Shown here: in pieces, positions 33,333 through 43,843 of the stretch
Position numbering within the stretch: the first letter of the stretch is position 1
How the letters are laid out: every line of letters starts with the position of its first letter
DNA from: Cryptomeria japonica
Lineage: Eukaryota; Streptophyta; Pinopsida; Cupressales; Cupressaceae
NCBI RefSeq assembly: GCF_030272615.1
Contig: NC_081409.1
Coordinates: 246,761,502-246,825,501, forward strand
Direction: 5' to 3'
DNA: 64,000 bases
Program-made: the position numbers and the translations under genes
The notes under the pieces: generated by a model
The model's input: only the letters and a program-made list of their open reading frames with translations
Databases searched by the model: none
What the model was told of the DNA's origin: nothing

Positions 33333-34438
33333 TTGCCTAATCACTTTCAAGAGCGGTCATCAATGTTGATTGAACCTACCCAACTAGTAAACATTGGAAG
33401 AGAAGAAGCTCATCATACCATACATGTAGCTCAATCCTTATCAGCAGAACTGAAAGAATTTGTTGATTTCTTCACGGAAAGAAAGATCAACTTTGCATGG
33501 ACATATGTTGATATGTCGAGTCTGGATCCCGACCTCATCATGCATCATCTTTCTATCACTCCCAAAATTAAACCTATCAAGCAAAAACTCCAAAAAATGC
33601 ATCCTCATGTGGCATCACTTGTTAAGGCTGAGCTAGAAAAATTACTAAAAGTTGGATTCATCAGAGAAATTGATTATGCTGAGTGGATATCTAATATTGT
33701 ACCTATTTCCAAACTTGACAAATCAATACGTGTTTGCACAAATTTTGGATATTTAAACAAAGCATGTATAAAAGATGATTTTCTACTACCCAACATAGAC
33801 ATGATAGTGGACATGAATGTTGGTTATGAAATGTACTCTCTGATGGATGGTTTTTTCGGATACAATCATATCAAAATTGCATCTGAGGATCAAGAGAAAA
33901 CAACGTTCACCTGTTCATGGGGAAATTTTTGTTGGAATGTGATGTCCTTTGACTTAAAGAATGCAAGCACCACTTATCAAAGAGTTGTAACAACATTTTT
34001 TATGATATGATGCACAAAAACATGGAGGACTATGTCGATGATACTCTACTCAAATCTATGAAAAGATCAACACATCTCTCAGAACTGGGTCCAATCTTAG
34101 ACATGATGGAAAAATTTAAACTCAGATTAAATCCCAAGAAATGTGCATTTGGAGTCACATCTGGCAAGCTACTATGATACATTGTTTCAAGCAAAGGAAT
34201 TGAAGTGGACCCAGAAAAATTTAAGGCTATCATGGAAATGCCACCTCCAAAGAATGTCAGTCAAATAAGGACTCTATAAGGGTGGCTCCAATCAATAAAA
34301 CATTTCATCTCTCAACTTGCAGATAAAGCTCATCCATTCACAAAAGCTTTACAGAAAGGAGTTACCTACAACTAGGATAAAGACTATGAACAACATCTAA
34401 AGCAAATCAAGGAATATATTTCTAATCCACCTATCTTA
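33333..34438 (+). pseudogene. reverse transcriptase of plus-strand Tat-like element
   Basis: Starts with the conserved approach (TQLVNIGREEAHHTIHVAQS, DFFTERKINFAWTYVDM). Palm motifs follow: VGFIREIDYAEWISNIVPIS, SLMDGFFGYNHIKIA with catalytic Asp, and, after a frameshift near 34000 in a T-run, EDYVDDTLLKS with the catalytic DD pair. The connection region follows (GIEVDPEKFKAIMEMPPPKN) with stops at about 34177, 34276 and 34374. Not functional. Confidence 0.85.
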
Positions 34439-35480
34439 ATGTCATTGATTAAAAAAAAACCCTTGATACTCTACATATCAACTACTGATACATCACTAGG
34501 GGCACTTTTGGCTCAACGGGATGAGAATACAAAGGAACGAGCTATATATTATATCAGTCGGACGTTGGTGTCCTATGAGATGAACTATACTATTATTGAG
34601 AAAGCTTGTTTGGCATTGGTCTTTGCACCACATAAATTAAGACATTACATGCTAGCACATTCTATCAAACTGGTGGCTAAGATAGATCCGCTCAAATATC
34701 TTCTCAGCAAGGCAACACTTACAGGGAGATTGGCTAAGTGGGTTATGATACTTCCAAAATTTGATAATGAATATATAGAACACAAAGCTATCAAAGGACA
34801 AGTCATTGCATATCAACTTTCTGATGCTCCACTTGAAGACAATCAACCTTTGCACATAGAATTTCTGGATGAATCCATAATACACCTTACTCAGCTATCC
34901 TGGAAAATGTTCTTTGATGGGTCTTTTACTCGACAAGGTTCTGGTGCTAGAAATATTTTTATCACTCCTCAAAGATACTCAATCCCAAAGGTGTACAAGA
35001 TCCTCTTTCCTTGTACACATAATATTGCAGAATATGAAGCCTTGGTAAATGGAATCAAGCTAGCTATTTAATGGAAAGTTGTTGAGCTATGCATCTATGG
35101 TGACTCTCAGCTATTAATCAACCAGATCAATGATATATATCAAACTCGGGATGAAAAACTAATTCCCTACAAAAGAATGGTTGATGACTTTAAGAAATAC
35201 TTTACCTTTTATCATTTCAATAGATTCCCAGATCAGCTAATAGAGAAGTTGATGCTATGGCTACATTGGCATCTATACCACAACTACAAGAATTTGAGTA
35301 TCGCTATGAATTCCTTGTGGAAGAGCTTCATTATCCTTCTTATGATTCCCCTAAGTCCCAGATGGTCTTTTTTATCATTGGACATGACTCATCTCGCTAT
35401 AGTCATATCTACTCTTACTTACATGACCAAATTATCCCTGATAACCTTGCCCATAATGAGAAAAGAAACCTGATCTGAAA
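34439..35480 (+). pseudogene. dual RNase H (retroelement type plus archaeal type)
   Basis: First RNase H: LILYISTTDTSLGALLAQ, ERAIYYISRTL, YTIIEKACLALVFAPHKLRH. Second, archaeal-type domain: WKMFFDGSFTRQGSGARNIF, NIAEYEALVNGIKLAI, stop (35069-35071), then CIYGDSQLLINQIND. The acidic residues of the second domain (D in FDGS, E in AEYEAL, D in GDSQLL) are kept. Having both domains places the element in the Tat lineage. A frameshift follows near 35240. Confidence 0.85.
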
Positions 35481-35499
35481 CGCTTCACGGTATGTCATT

Positions 35500-36646
35500 G
35501 CTCATAATTTGTATAGGAAAGGTTTGGGTAGTACTTTGCTTAGGTGTCTAGAACCTAAAGAGTCCCAACATGCATTATCTAAAGTCCATGAAGGTATTTG
35601 TGGATCTCACTCAAACGGTCTAACTTTAGCTCGAAAACTGCTAAGGGTTGGCTACTATTGGTCAAATATGGAAAAAGATGCTATAAAATTTGCTAAAACT
35701 TGTGAGAAATGTCAGGTACATGGGCATCTCATACATGCTCCAACAAGAGAGCTAATAAATTTTATCACACATTGGCCTTTTCAGCAATGGGCATTTGATC
35801 TCATCGACCAAATCTATCCTACATCCTCTAATGGACATAAGTTTATCATAACTGCAACTAAATACTTCACCAAGTTGGTTGAAGCGGTTCCACTAATCAA
35901 AGCAACAAACAAACAAGTTGTTATGTTCATTCTTAACTATATCATCTGCAGGAATGGAATACCTTCTTCGATTGTGACTGACAATGGAGAACAGTTCAAA
36001 AACAAGGATCTAGATGAGCTCTGTGAAAAGTTCAAAATCAAAAAACATTGGTCTTCTATATATTATCCTCAAGGTAACGGCCAAACTGAAGCATCTAATA
36101 AAAATCTGTTGACTATCTTACATGGAATGGTCAACAAATCAAGAAAGATTGGCATCTGCAACTCAATCCAACACTGTGGGCTTATCGAACAAGCATCAGA
36201 ACACCTACAGGAGCTACACCTTTTGCTTTGGTATACGGCGCTGAAACTGTCTTGCCTATAGAGGTGGAAATCCCTTCTTTAAGAGTTTCTCTGCAATGTC
36301 TTGTCACTGATGAAGATCAGAGAATATCTAAATTGCAAGAACTCAAATTGCTAGATGAACATCAGCAAGTGGAATTTGATCATCTAAGAGCTATCAGAAA
36401 AGAATGTCTAGAGGTTATAACAAGAAAGTTCGACACAGAGAATTTCAGGTTGGTGACCTTGTTTTAAGAGAGAATCCTAAAAATCAACAGTTTCGAGAAC
36501 AAAAGGGGAAGTTTGAACCCAACTGGATGGGTCCCTACATAGTTACTATAGCCTTTGGCTCTGGCACCTATCAACTCTCAACACCGGAAGGAGAACAACT
36601 CTGTGAACTGATCAACACCATCCACTTGAAGAAATTCTACACCTAG
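35500..36646 (+). pseudogene. integrase of plus-strand Tat-like element
   Basis: Zinc-binding N-terminus (HEGICGSHSNGLTLARKLLR to CEKCQVHGH), catalytic core with Asp in WAFDLIDQIYP, Asp in SSIVTDNGEQF and Glu in GNGQTEASNKN. After frame changes near 36150, 36240 and 36440, the C-terminal domain (FQVGDLVLRENPKNQQFREQ, KFEPNWMGPYIV) ends FYT with the stop at 36644-36646. Three frame breaks and two short deletions of conserved residues make it inactive. Confidence 0.85.
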
Positions 36647-38489
36647 CATTCTCTGCTCCAACAATTTGTACAGCTAAAAAGTCCTGAAGAAATCTTAAAA
36701 ATTGGAAAAAAGTCCTGAGAAAAATGAAAAGAAAACCATAAAAAGTCCTGAAGAAAAAATAAAAAAAGAGAAAAGAGAAAACATAAAAAAAAATCAAAAT
36801 ATGAAAGAAAAATGCCTTGGTGAAAACCTGGTAAATAGGCACCTTGGTAGTAAAAAAAAGAAAAAAGAAAGAAAGAATCTTTGCCAAGCAGGTGAAAACC
36901 TGATAAACGAATGCCTCTTGTACTGAATTGTTCCATCTATCCACACAAATTTGGCATTTACTACTTTATTTCCCTCTTTTCTGCATCTTCTCTTTAGCTT
37001 GTATATATCCTCCAATCACTTTCGTGACACCTTGGTTCTTCTTGGAACCCTCATGGCTTGAAACCGATCAATGTCCTAGTCTTAGGGTAATCAACTGATC
37101 AATTTAAATGTCCTAGGTAGTTCAACCAGGTCATCTTTCTGTCGGTAGTACCAGGTCATCCAATCTGAGTCAGTCACCTATCTCCTATCCACTATAGAGT
37201 TTTACCACTGAATAAACACATAATGCAAAGAACACTGAAAACAATCACTGAAAATGGGTTGAGCTCTAATTGAAATTTTCTTTGAATGCTATCTTTTAAC
37301 TTGGTTTTTAATTATTATTCCCTCTGAGTAACTTGAGGAAGTCTATCTTGACTAAGACGAGCAAGGACTGGGGGCATGATACTTTTCTTTGTTTTCTGCT
37401 TGTAGGAATGATTTTGATGATCTGAAAACATCTCATAAGCTGGGTGTCTGTGATAAGTGCCTTCACATCAGGGTGAACTCACCACACATACCTCGACTTC
37501 GTTTATTTGTATGCTACAGGGAGGTTGGAATCATTTCCTTGTTTGTTTTGAGTAAACTTCTTTGTTTTGAGTAAACTTCTTTATCATGCAATCTGGATAC
37601 ATGCTTGATCTGTCCTAGGATATGAACAATAAAAGTGTCATTGTGGACAAGATAATCAATATTGCATGTAACAAGGAAGGAACTCTGCTTTGTCTGGTGT
37701 GTTTGCATGCAAGCAACATTCAGATCATTCTGGCTCTTTATGCCTTGATGCTTATGTTCGCTTGCTATATTAAAAAGGATGTGACATTCAGGTCATCCTG
37801 GCTCTTTGTGTTTTGATGCTTATGTTTATTCTTACATTTCTGCTCAGTGATGATAAAAAGAAAATTAAAATCCAGTGACTCAGTTTTAGGGTGCATTCAT
37901 TCTTAATTTTGTGCATTACAAGTGATTTCAGCATAATACAATCTCTCTCTTTGTTCTTTGAATAAGATCCTAACTTCGAAACAATCATAATCCCTTCTCC
38001 AAGTGGTAAACTGACTTTATCGACACGATTGAGTTCTTAAGTATCAAAATCTAAAATCTTACATGAGATGTTAGCTGCATTCATGAGCATATCATATATA
38101 GATCCATAAGTTCATTCAGCATTCATTTGCATTCATATTATTGCATGAAAATAAAAAAAATATACATTTACATCATTAGCTCATCATTTTTATCATTTAT
38201 TGCATATAAAAAAGACACAAAAACATCCATATTCATCTGCATTACATACATGCTGAAAATAATGCATTCATTTAGAATATCACGTAGAAAAATGCATATA
38301 GAAGGACATCTCACAAAAACTCAACACAAGAACAATGAGATCGAATCATGTGTTGTATATATCTCATCAAAATATCAATGTCAAAGGGGTACAAATGCTA
38401 TCAATTGTCATAAATAATGTCTATCGGAGCAAGAAACGCATAAACTACAAAAATGGGGTATACAACATAACACAAAGCCTATAACAAAT
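36647..38489 (+). other. 3' untranslated region with GGTGAAAACC hairpin motifs
   Basis: The first 270 bp has two motif copies in an A-rich setting: CTTGGTGAAAACCTGG (36814-36829) and CAGGTGAAAACCTG (36889-36902), the second a perfect 5-bp stem with a GAAA loop. A purine-rich GGACTGGGGGCATGATA lies near 37365. 38080-38290 is rich in CATTTGCATTCAT words. No coding sequence seen. Confidence 0.5.
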
Positions 38490-39283
38490 CTAGCTCTGGC
38501 CTTCTCCCTCATCGCCTAGTGGAGGAGGAGGTGCTTGCGAAACATCAAACTATCGAGGTGCCTATGCTCCCTCTAATCTAGTCATATACTGTGAGTAAGG
38601 AGCCACTTGTCTGTTTGCGAGCACTGTTGCACTGTATGCTGCCACATAATACGCTGCTTGGCTAGACTGATGCAGAACCTCATGCCGGGAAGCAACTAAC
38701 TCTCCTCATAATATCAATACCTATTGATTGCACTCTGCAACCTGGGTCTGCATGATTGCCATTTGTGTCTAGAGAGTCCTCTCCTTCCCTCTCAGCATAT
38801 AGATCATATCCGCTGGCGTTTGTCCCCGAGGTATCTCCTTCTCTCCTCCCTCAGTCGTCTCATCCCTCCATTGTCGCACCTGTCAATGGGAAACTCTCTC
38901 TTCCATCTCCCCCTCACCGCCAATACCACCTCTAGCCCCTACATCCTGAGCTCCACCTCCCTCTCCTCCGACTGCACCCAATGAACCACCCTCTCCCCTC
39001 CTCTGCTGTTGACCAGTCACTAGTGCTTTATTGCTGCTCGCACCAGGATCATCTCCTATCCACCTAGGTGGATCTACTCTCTGTCCTTGTACTTGAGCTT
39101 GTCCCTATGCCTGAGCCTGTCCTTGTGCCTGAGCTGGTACATCCTCTCCACCCTCATCAATCTGAGGCACTCTCTCTCCTGGAGCTATAAACTGCGGGAA
39201 TGGATGTCTCAAGGACTCATCCCTGTACTTTGAGGTCACCCCCGCATCAACAATGTCCTCTAAATCTTCATCTAAAGTCGAGC
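38490..39283 (-). pseudogene. antisense ORF between integrase and 3' LTR
   Basis: On the minus strand: DEDLEDIVDAGVTSKYRDES, then a Gly/Gln/Pro-rich part (AQAQGQAQ), PPRWIGDDPGASS, a helical stretch (GELVASRHEVLHQSSQAAYY) and a Pro-rich end (APPPPLGDEGEG). It has about six stops. No mobile domain is left, but position, antisense orientation, coiled coil and low-complexity tail match the mobile-domain ORF of the outer element (3287-4240). Probably the C-terminal part of a related extra ORF. Confidence 0.45.
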
Positions 39284-39329
39284 AAAAAATTTTTTAATCA
39301 AAGATTAATCAAACAAAACCTTATTGTTC

Positions 39330-39775
39330 TTCAAAATCGAATTGATCTCTAGGGGCATATTAGTTTCATCACATCAAATCAAGCTGATATTGTCTTCATT
39401 TGAATCGCACTTAATTCAAGTCAGTGTTCAGTTTCTTTGCTTCAAATCAAGTTGAACATTCTATTTCGCTAATCGGTTCTAGTTCAATCAAGTTTGGAAT
39501 TGGTTCATCTCTTCACTCAATCTAGTTCAATCAAGTTCTAGATCGATACTCGTTTCTTGATCCATTAAGTTCAAGAACGGTATCTCGCTCTTTGTCGGTC
39601 CTAGTTCAATCAAGTTTGGGATCGATATCGCTTTAATCGATCTATTCAGTTTCATCGCTTCAAATCAAGTTGAACATCTCACTCTTCATTGGTTTGTGAT
39701 CCATCAAGTTTAGAAGTGATAATCTATTTGACATTAAATTTTCTTTGAATCAATGCGCTACTCGCACATCAATTC
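39330..39775 (+). repeat. degenerate 35-50 bp tandem array before the polypurine tract
   Basis: The core TTCAATCAAGTT(T/G)GGA / TCAAATCAAGTTGAAC recurs about ten times (39374, 39442, 39485, 39530, 39565, 39605, 39662, 39702 among them). Sequence is unrelated to the arrays at 18-430 and 2943-3193, though the position in the element is the same. Confidence 0.6.
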
Positions 39776-39788
39776 AAAGAGGGGCAAA
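39776..39788 (+). other. polypurine tract
   Basis: AAAGAGGGGCAAA directly before TGTAATACCC. Identical core to the outer element's tract on the minus strand at 1889-1901. Confidence 0.8.
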
Positions 39789-41950
39789 TGTAATACCCGA
39801 AAAATGGTCACCTAAACCATGGGCCCCTAATCTCGACTACATCACCAAGGTCCTAACCAAAGGCAAATTAAATCAATCATGAACACCTAATTAATTAATT
39901 TCTAAATCATCAATGTCACATGGCAAGTAAATCATTCTATATTAATTAAATATTTATTTAATTAATTAATCATTCCAAGTAAATCATTTTAATCAATTAT
40001 CCTATTTATTTAATTAAATGTCGTAGGATATTTAATTAATAAATCATGTTTCCATTAAATCATTAAAAATGAATTAATTTGAAAAAGAATTAAAATAGAG
40101 AAAAGAAATAAAAAAGGAATTAAATTGAAAAATCTCAGAAAAGCAATTAAATGAATTAAATCAATTAAATGAATTAAATCAATTAAATATCAAAATTGAA
40201 TAAAATATGAAATAAATCATTTTTTCTGATTTATCTAAAAATTAGTTCAATTTCCTTTAAAGCTGAGAAAAACAGCCAATCATATCAATTCACCTAGATT
40301 GTGCTTCCTCTTGGAGAATCTCCGTCGTTCATCATTGATCGATCTTGATTGTTGGTCTCTCTCTGGTTTTTCTATAAATTCAAGCTCTCATCTCTCATTA
40401 AAAAACCCCTGGAGATTATTGTTCTTATGTTGTTTTTGCTCTAGGTCTATTGAGAATATTGAATTAGCTTAATCATATTGCTTGAATCATGTTAGTTTGA
40501 TTAAAATCATATAGATGGATAAATTGCTTAAATCATGTTAGCTTAATCTTGCATATCTTGCATCCATTTAGCTCAATCTCATACTCATATAGATTAAATC
40601 CTTCATTTAAGTGTCATCTAGTCACTAGTGTTGCATAAAGAAATCTGAGAGCAAAACTAAATTCACATCTACTAGAAGGCAATAGGTTGCTTTGTAATTT
40701 GGTTTCATTGTTCATTGATTATTGATTTACTAACAATGCATCTAATGACTTAATTGAAGTGTTGTGAATTCGGATACAGATACAGATACAAATCCACTTT
40801 TCACACACACAATCCTATGTCCAAGGCCTAAATGCTTTGCAACCACCTTTATTTTATCCTTTTCTGGGTGGATTATGGTGCCTAGTGTCCTAGTCCCTCC
40901 AAAAGGGGCCTATATTCAAACATGTGCAAGTGTTGATTCTTGCTATTTGTGATCCAATCTCGATATTTCCATATGGCCATTGAAAGTTAGCCAAAATGTG
41001 AAAATAACTTGAGAGCCCCATATAAGGCAATAATTTATCATTCACAATCTAATAATTCCTAAACTATCATTTCCAATTCAAGAGTTTTAATTCTTTCCTT
41101 CAAGAATATGTCTAAGTATGAGAAGCATCAAACTACAACAACCTATCTTCGAGTATGTTTTCATGAGTAACCATGTTATGATTTGTTATATTATTGCATC
41201 AACACTTGGAGGACTTATCTAAAGAGTGTTGCATCACCACCATCATCAATTGTAAGGTATAATCTTGTTAATTTAGTATTTCAATTCCAATTTACCCCTT
41301 GCCCTACTAGGGGTAAGCTCTCTTTCTCATCATCATAGTTGTTGTGGAGGTAGAAACACCAACACAAGGTTTGACTTAGGGCAAGCCCTTAGACAAGACA
41401 ACATTTCCCTTCTTCTATGTGTGCAGGTTACAACTTCGATAGTAGAGAGTTGTAGATTTATACATAGCTAGATTGAGACAAACAGTCTCAGACTTTGAAC
41501 AGGCGAAACCCCTTGGACTATGTCAATTAGCTCACTTGATTGATACTTTTAGGTTGAATTTTTAGGCAAAATTTTGGAGGGAAAGATCTATAAAGCATCT
41601 TGATATGGAATCCAAAGCCTCAATTGATGAAGATACCCCTAGGTCTAGGGTGCCTAGCTCATTAGACCAACACTTTTAGCTCCAGATTTTATTTGACCTA
41701 GTTCTTTTACATACATTGTACAATGTCAACTCCATTGCAACAAATGAACATAAGTCTAGTGCTCAACTCTTCTATTAGAACTGTAGCTACAACTGAGCCT
41801 ATTCATGTTCTAATGGTATGCCATGGAGATTTAAGATCTGAGTTTGCAACATCTATAGGCTAGGATCTCATTTCCTACATATAACATAGAATATGGTGTA
41901 GTCCCATATACTTAAGCTCTTTGTGCCTCTCACATTGGGTACAGGGTAGT
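39789..41950 (+). repeat. 3' LTR of plus-strand Tat-like element (right end uncertain)
   Basis: Begins TGTAATACCCGAAAAATGG. 39890-40240 has AATTAAAT-rich sequence as in the other Tat LTR. A TATA box (TATAAATT) at 40373-40380 is followed by CT-rich sequence, consistent with an LTR promoter. No coding sequence up to the LINE remnant. The end is not defined because there is no second copy in the window. Confidence 0.5.
40373..40380 (+). promoter_or_regulatory. putative LTR TATA box
   Basis: TATAAATT, about 585 bp into the LTR, followed by CAAGCTCTCATCTCTC. Position and composition suggest the U3 promoter; start site not known. Confidence 0.4.
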
Positions 41951-42038
41951 ACCTATATTTAAATCATTTGTATGAATGATTGAAAGAATTTTAATGACGT
42001 CCACGAGACCCAACAGACTAATTGACCAAGAATCAAAA

Positions 42039-43218
42039 TTAATCCATTTTCAAGTTCTTTTCCATGTTGGTTCTTCTATTATGAATTTTGAGTAAGAAAC
42101 TCGTTGTTTTGTGAAGTCTTGTCTCTTCAAAAAGTTCATTCAAATTGTCCACCTTTAAATCATTTTCAAGCTGACTGTGAATATCCTCATATGCTACACA
42201 CTCCTTGATGAAATGCCATTCTATTTCTATCACCCTCTTGTTGTAGAAAATGTACGTCCTTTCTTCGTAGTCTTCTTTGGGCAACTTCCACCTACCAATT
42301 TCGCATCTCAAATGATGAGATCTAGTCCTTAGCTAAATAGTTAAAAATTTGGCCTTTCCACTGATTGTAGATCTCAAATAAACTTTTTCATCATATTCCC
42401 AAGTATGGTTAAATTCTTTAATATAGTATGCTTTTTTTTGCCTAGCTGTTTTGTCCACATGACATTCTTGAATTTTTCTAATACCCACTTTTTTATCTCC
42501 TCTTTAGTGCTAGGACAATCATGCATATTTATGTCCCACTTATTCATCCACGTGTTTTGTTTCTTCCACGTCCTCTTCCTACGACTTAGCTCCTCTTCAA
42601 CAATCATTTTGGGCCAGTGGTGCTTATCCATACTTTCAATCTTTTTTAAGTAGCATAACAATCGAATTACCACTGAGGCCTCAATTGGGAGTCCGCTAAA
42701 AGACTCTCATAAGGGATCATTGATTTGACTTTGAGGTAGCTAGTGATTAGATGTTTTTGAATTCTCTCTAGTTGCCGCCATTTGTGGTTTGACATGTTAT
42801 TCCCCCAAACTTCACATTTGTAGAGGATAACCGACACCACTAACAAACCGAAAAGAGTTTTCTTAGTTTTCCAATCCCACAACTCAGCTTTCCTACATCT
42901 GTTTTGAAGAAGGTATAAGGCTCTCCATCCTCCTTGGATCCTCTTTGATCTACATGTCTCCCAACCGAGCCCATTGTGAAAATAAATTCCTAGGTATTTG
43001 TATTCCACCAATACTTCCAAGGGGCTGCTCTCAAAGATAAAATTAACTTGCTGCTTCTTTCTTTTCAAAGAAAAAATCATGACTTTGGTTTTGCTAGTAT
43101 TCACTTGCATCCCAACCTCCTTACAAAAAAGCTCAAGAGCCTTCAAATGCTCTCTCAAACTTAGTGCTGATTTCACAATAAGAATAAGGTCATTTGCATG
43201 TAGAAGCAACTTTACCAC
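42039..43218 (-). pseudogene. LINE (L1-type non-LTR) reverse transcriptase remnant
   Basis: The minus strand reads VKLLLHANDLILI (the catalytic YADD box changed to HAND), LREHLKALELFCKEVGMQVN, TSKTKVMIFS and LVEYKYLGIYFHNGLGW, the order found in plant L1 elements downstream of the palm. Two further frames (42374-42673, 42039-42311) carry the C-terminal part, including KLPKEDYEERTYIF and EIEWHFIKECVAYEDI. Frameshifts and stops separate the three pieces, and the 5' part (endonuclease, fingers) is missing. Confidence 0.75.
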
Positions 43219-43224
43219 TTTTTA

Positions 43225-43843
43225 AATTTATTATTATATAAACCGAACAATGTGAAAGACTAAAGACACCCCTATATTCAGACATACCCTCTTTAATTCT
43301 GATTTTGACTCTAACCTACTTGTAAAATTTGTGAACAACTCCTCTAAACCCCTCTTGAAGCCCAAATAATCCATTTCCATTTCTATTACAGCATAAAGTA
43401 ATTTCTCTGAAGTTTCTACAACGGTAGGAAGGACCAGGGGGGGCCCTCAAAGGATTCAACCCTTAAAAGGCGAGAAAAGGCATTTAACGTACAGGTGAAC
43501 GTTACAGTCCCGGGCCCACAAACCTAATTCAAAAGTTTCACCCGTTTAAACGCCATTAAACGGCGCCAAATCTCTTTCAAACCCAGCACACATGCATCAT
43601 GGCCCTCAAAACAGTTGAAATCACACTCTTGGCGTTAGCCTCTTCGTGTGTAAGTTTCCAATTGTGTGCCCACAGGGTTGAAGTAAAGGTGAAGAAAAAG
43701 ATACGTTCACAAACAGTCCACCATGATTCAGATTTTTGTCGGTTGCTGTTGAGCTGGATTTGATGCTTAGGTGAAGATCATACCAGGTGATGAACAATAG
43801 AAATACATATTTGTTTTCTCATTGTCTCTTTAGGACTGCAACA
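43225..43843 (+). promoter_or_regulatory. upstream region of the LRR gene
   Basis: GC-richer than its surroundings from 43430 on. No retroelement coding sequence can be recognised. Includes GGGCCC, TTTAAACG and GGCGCC words but no element I can assign with confidence. The 5' untranslated region must lie here; the transcription start is unknown. Confidence 0.35.

Larger units (their letters stand above)
26621..41950 (+). mobile_element. decayed Tat-like Ty3/Gypsy element
   Basis: Contains gag, protease, G-patch-like linker, RT, two RNase H domains, integrase, 3' region with antisense ORF, tandem array, polypurine tract and start of the 3' LTR (39789), all on the plus strand. Presence of a second, archaeal-type RNase H after the first is the hallmark of the plant Tat lineage. 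The gag start codon appears lost (VQTRS where relatives have METRS) and there are many stops and frameshifts. A matching 5' LTR beginning TGTAATACCC was not seen upstream. The right end is approximate. Confidence 0.8.

Noticed and set aside
36612-37015. Phe-rich minus-strand frames that look like a membrane protein
   Set aside because: They are the reverse complement of A-rich sequence after the integrase stop, which holds the GGTGAAAACC motifs.
43790-43843. Upstream in-frame ATG of the LRR gene (MNNRNTYLF...)
   Set aside because: It would put 18 extra residues before a typical signal peptide; the ATG at 43844 has the better context. It cannot be excluded without transcript data.
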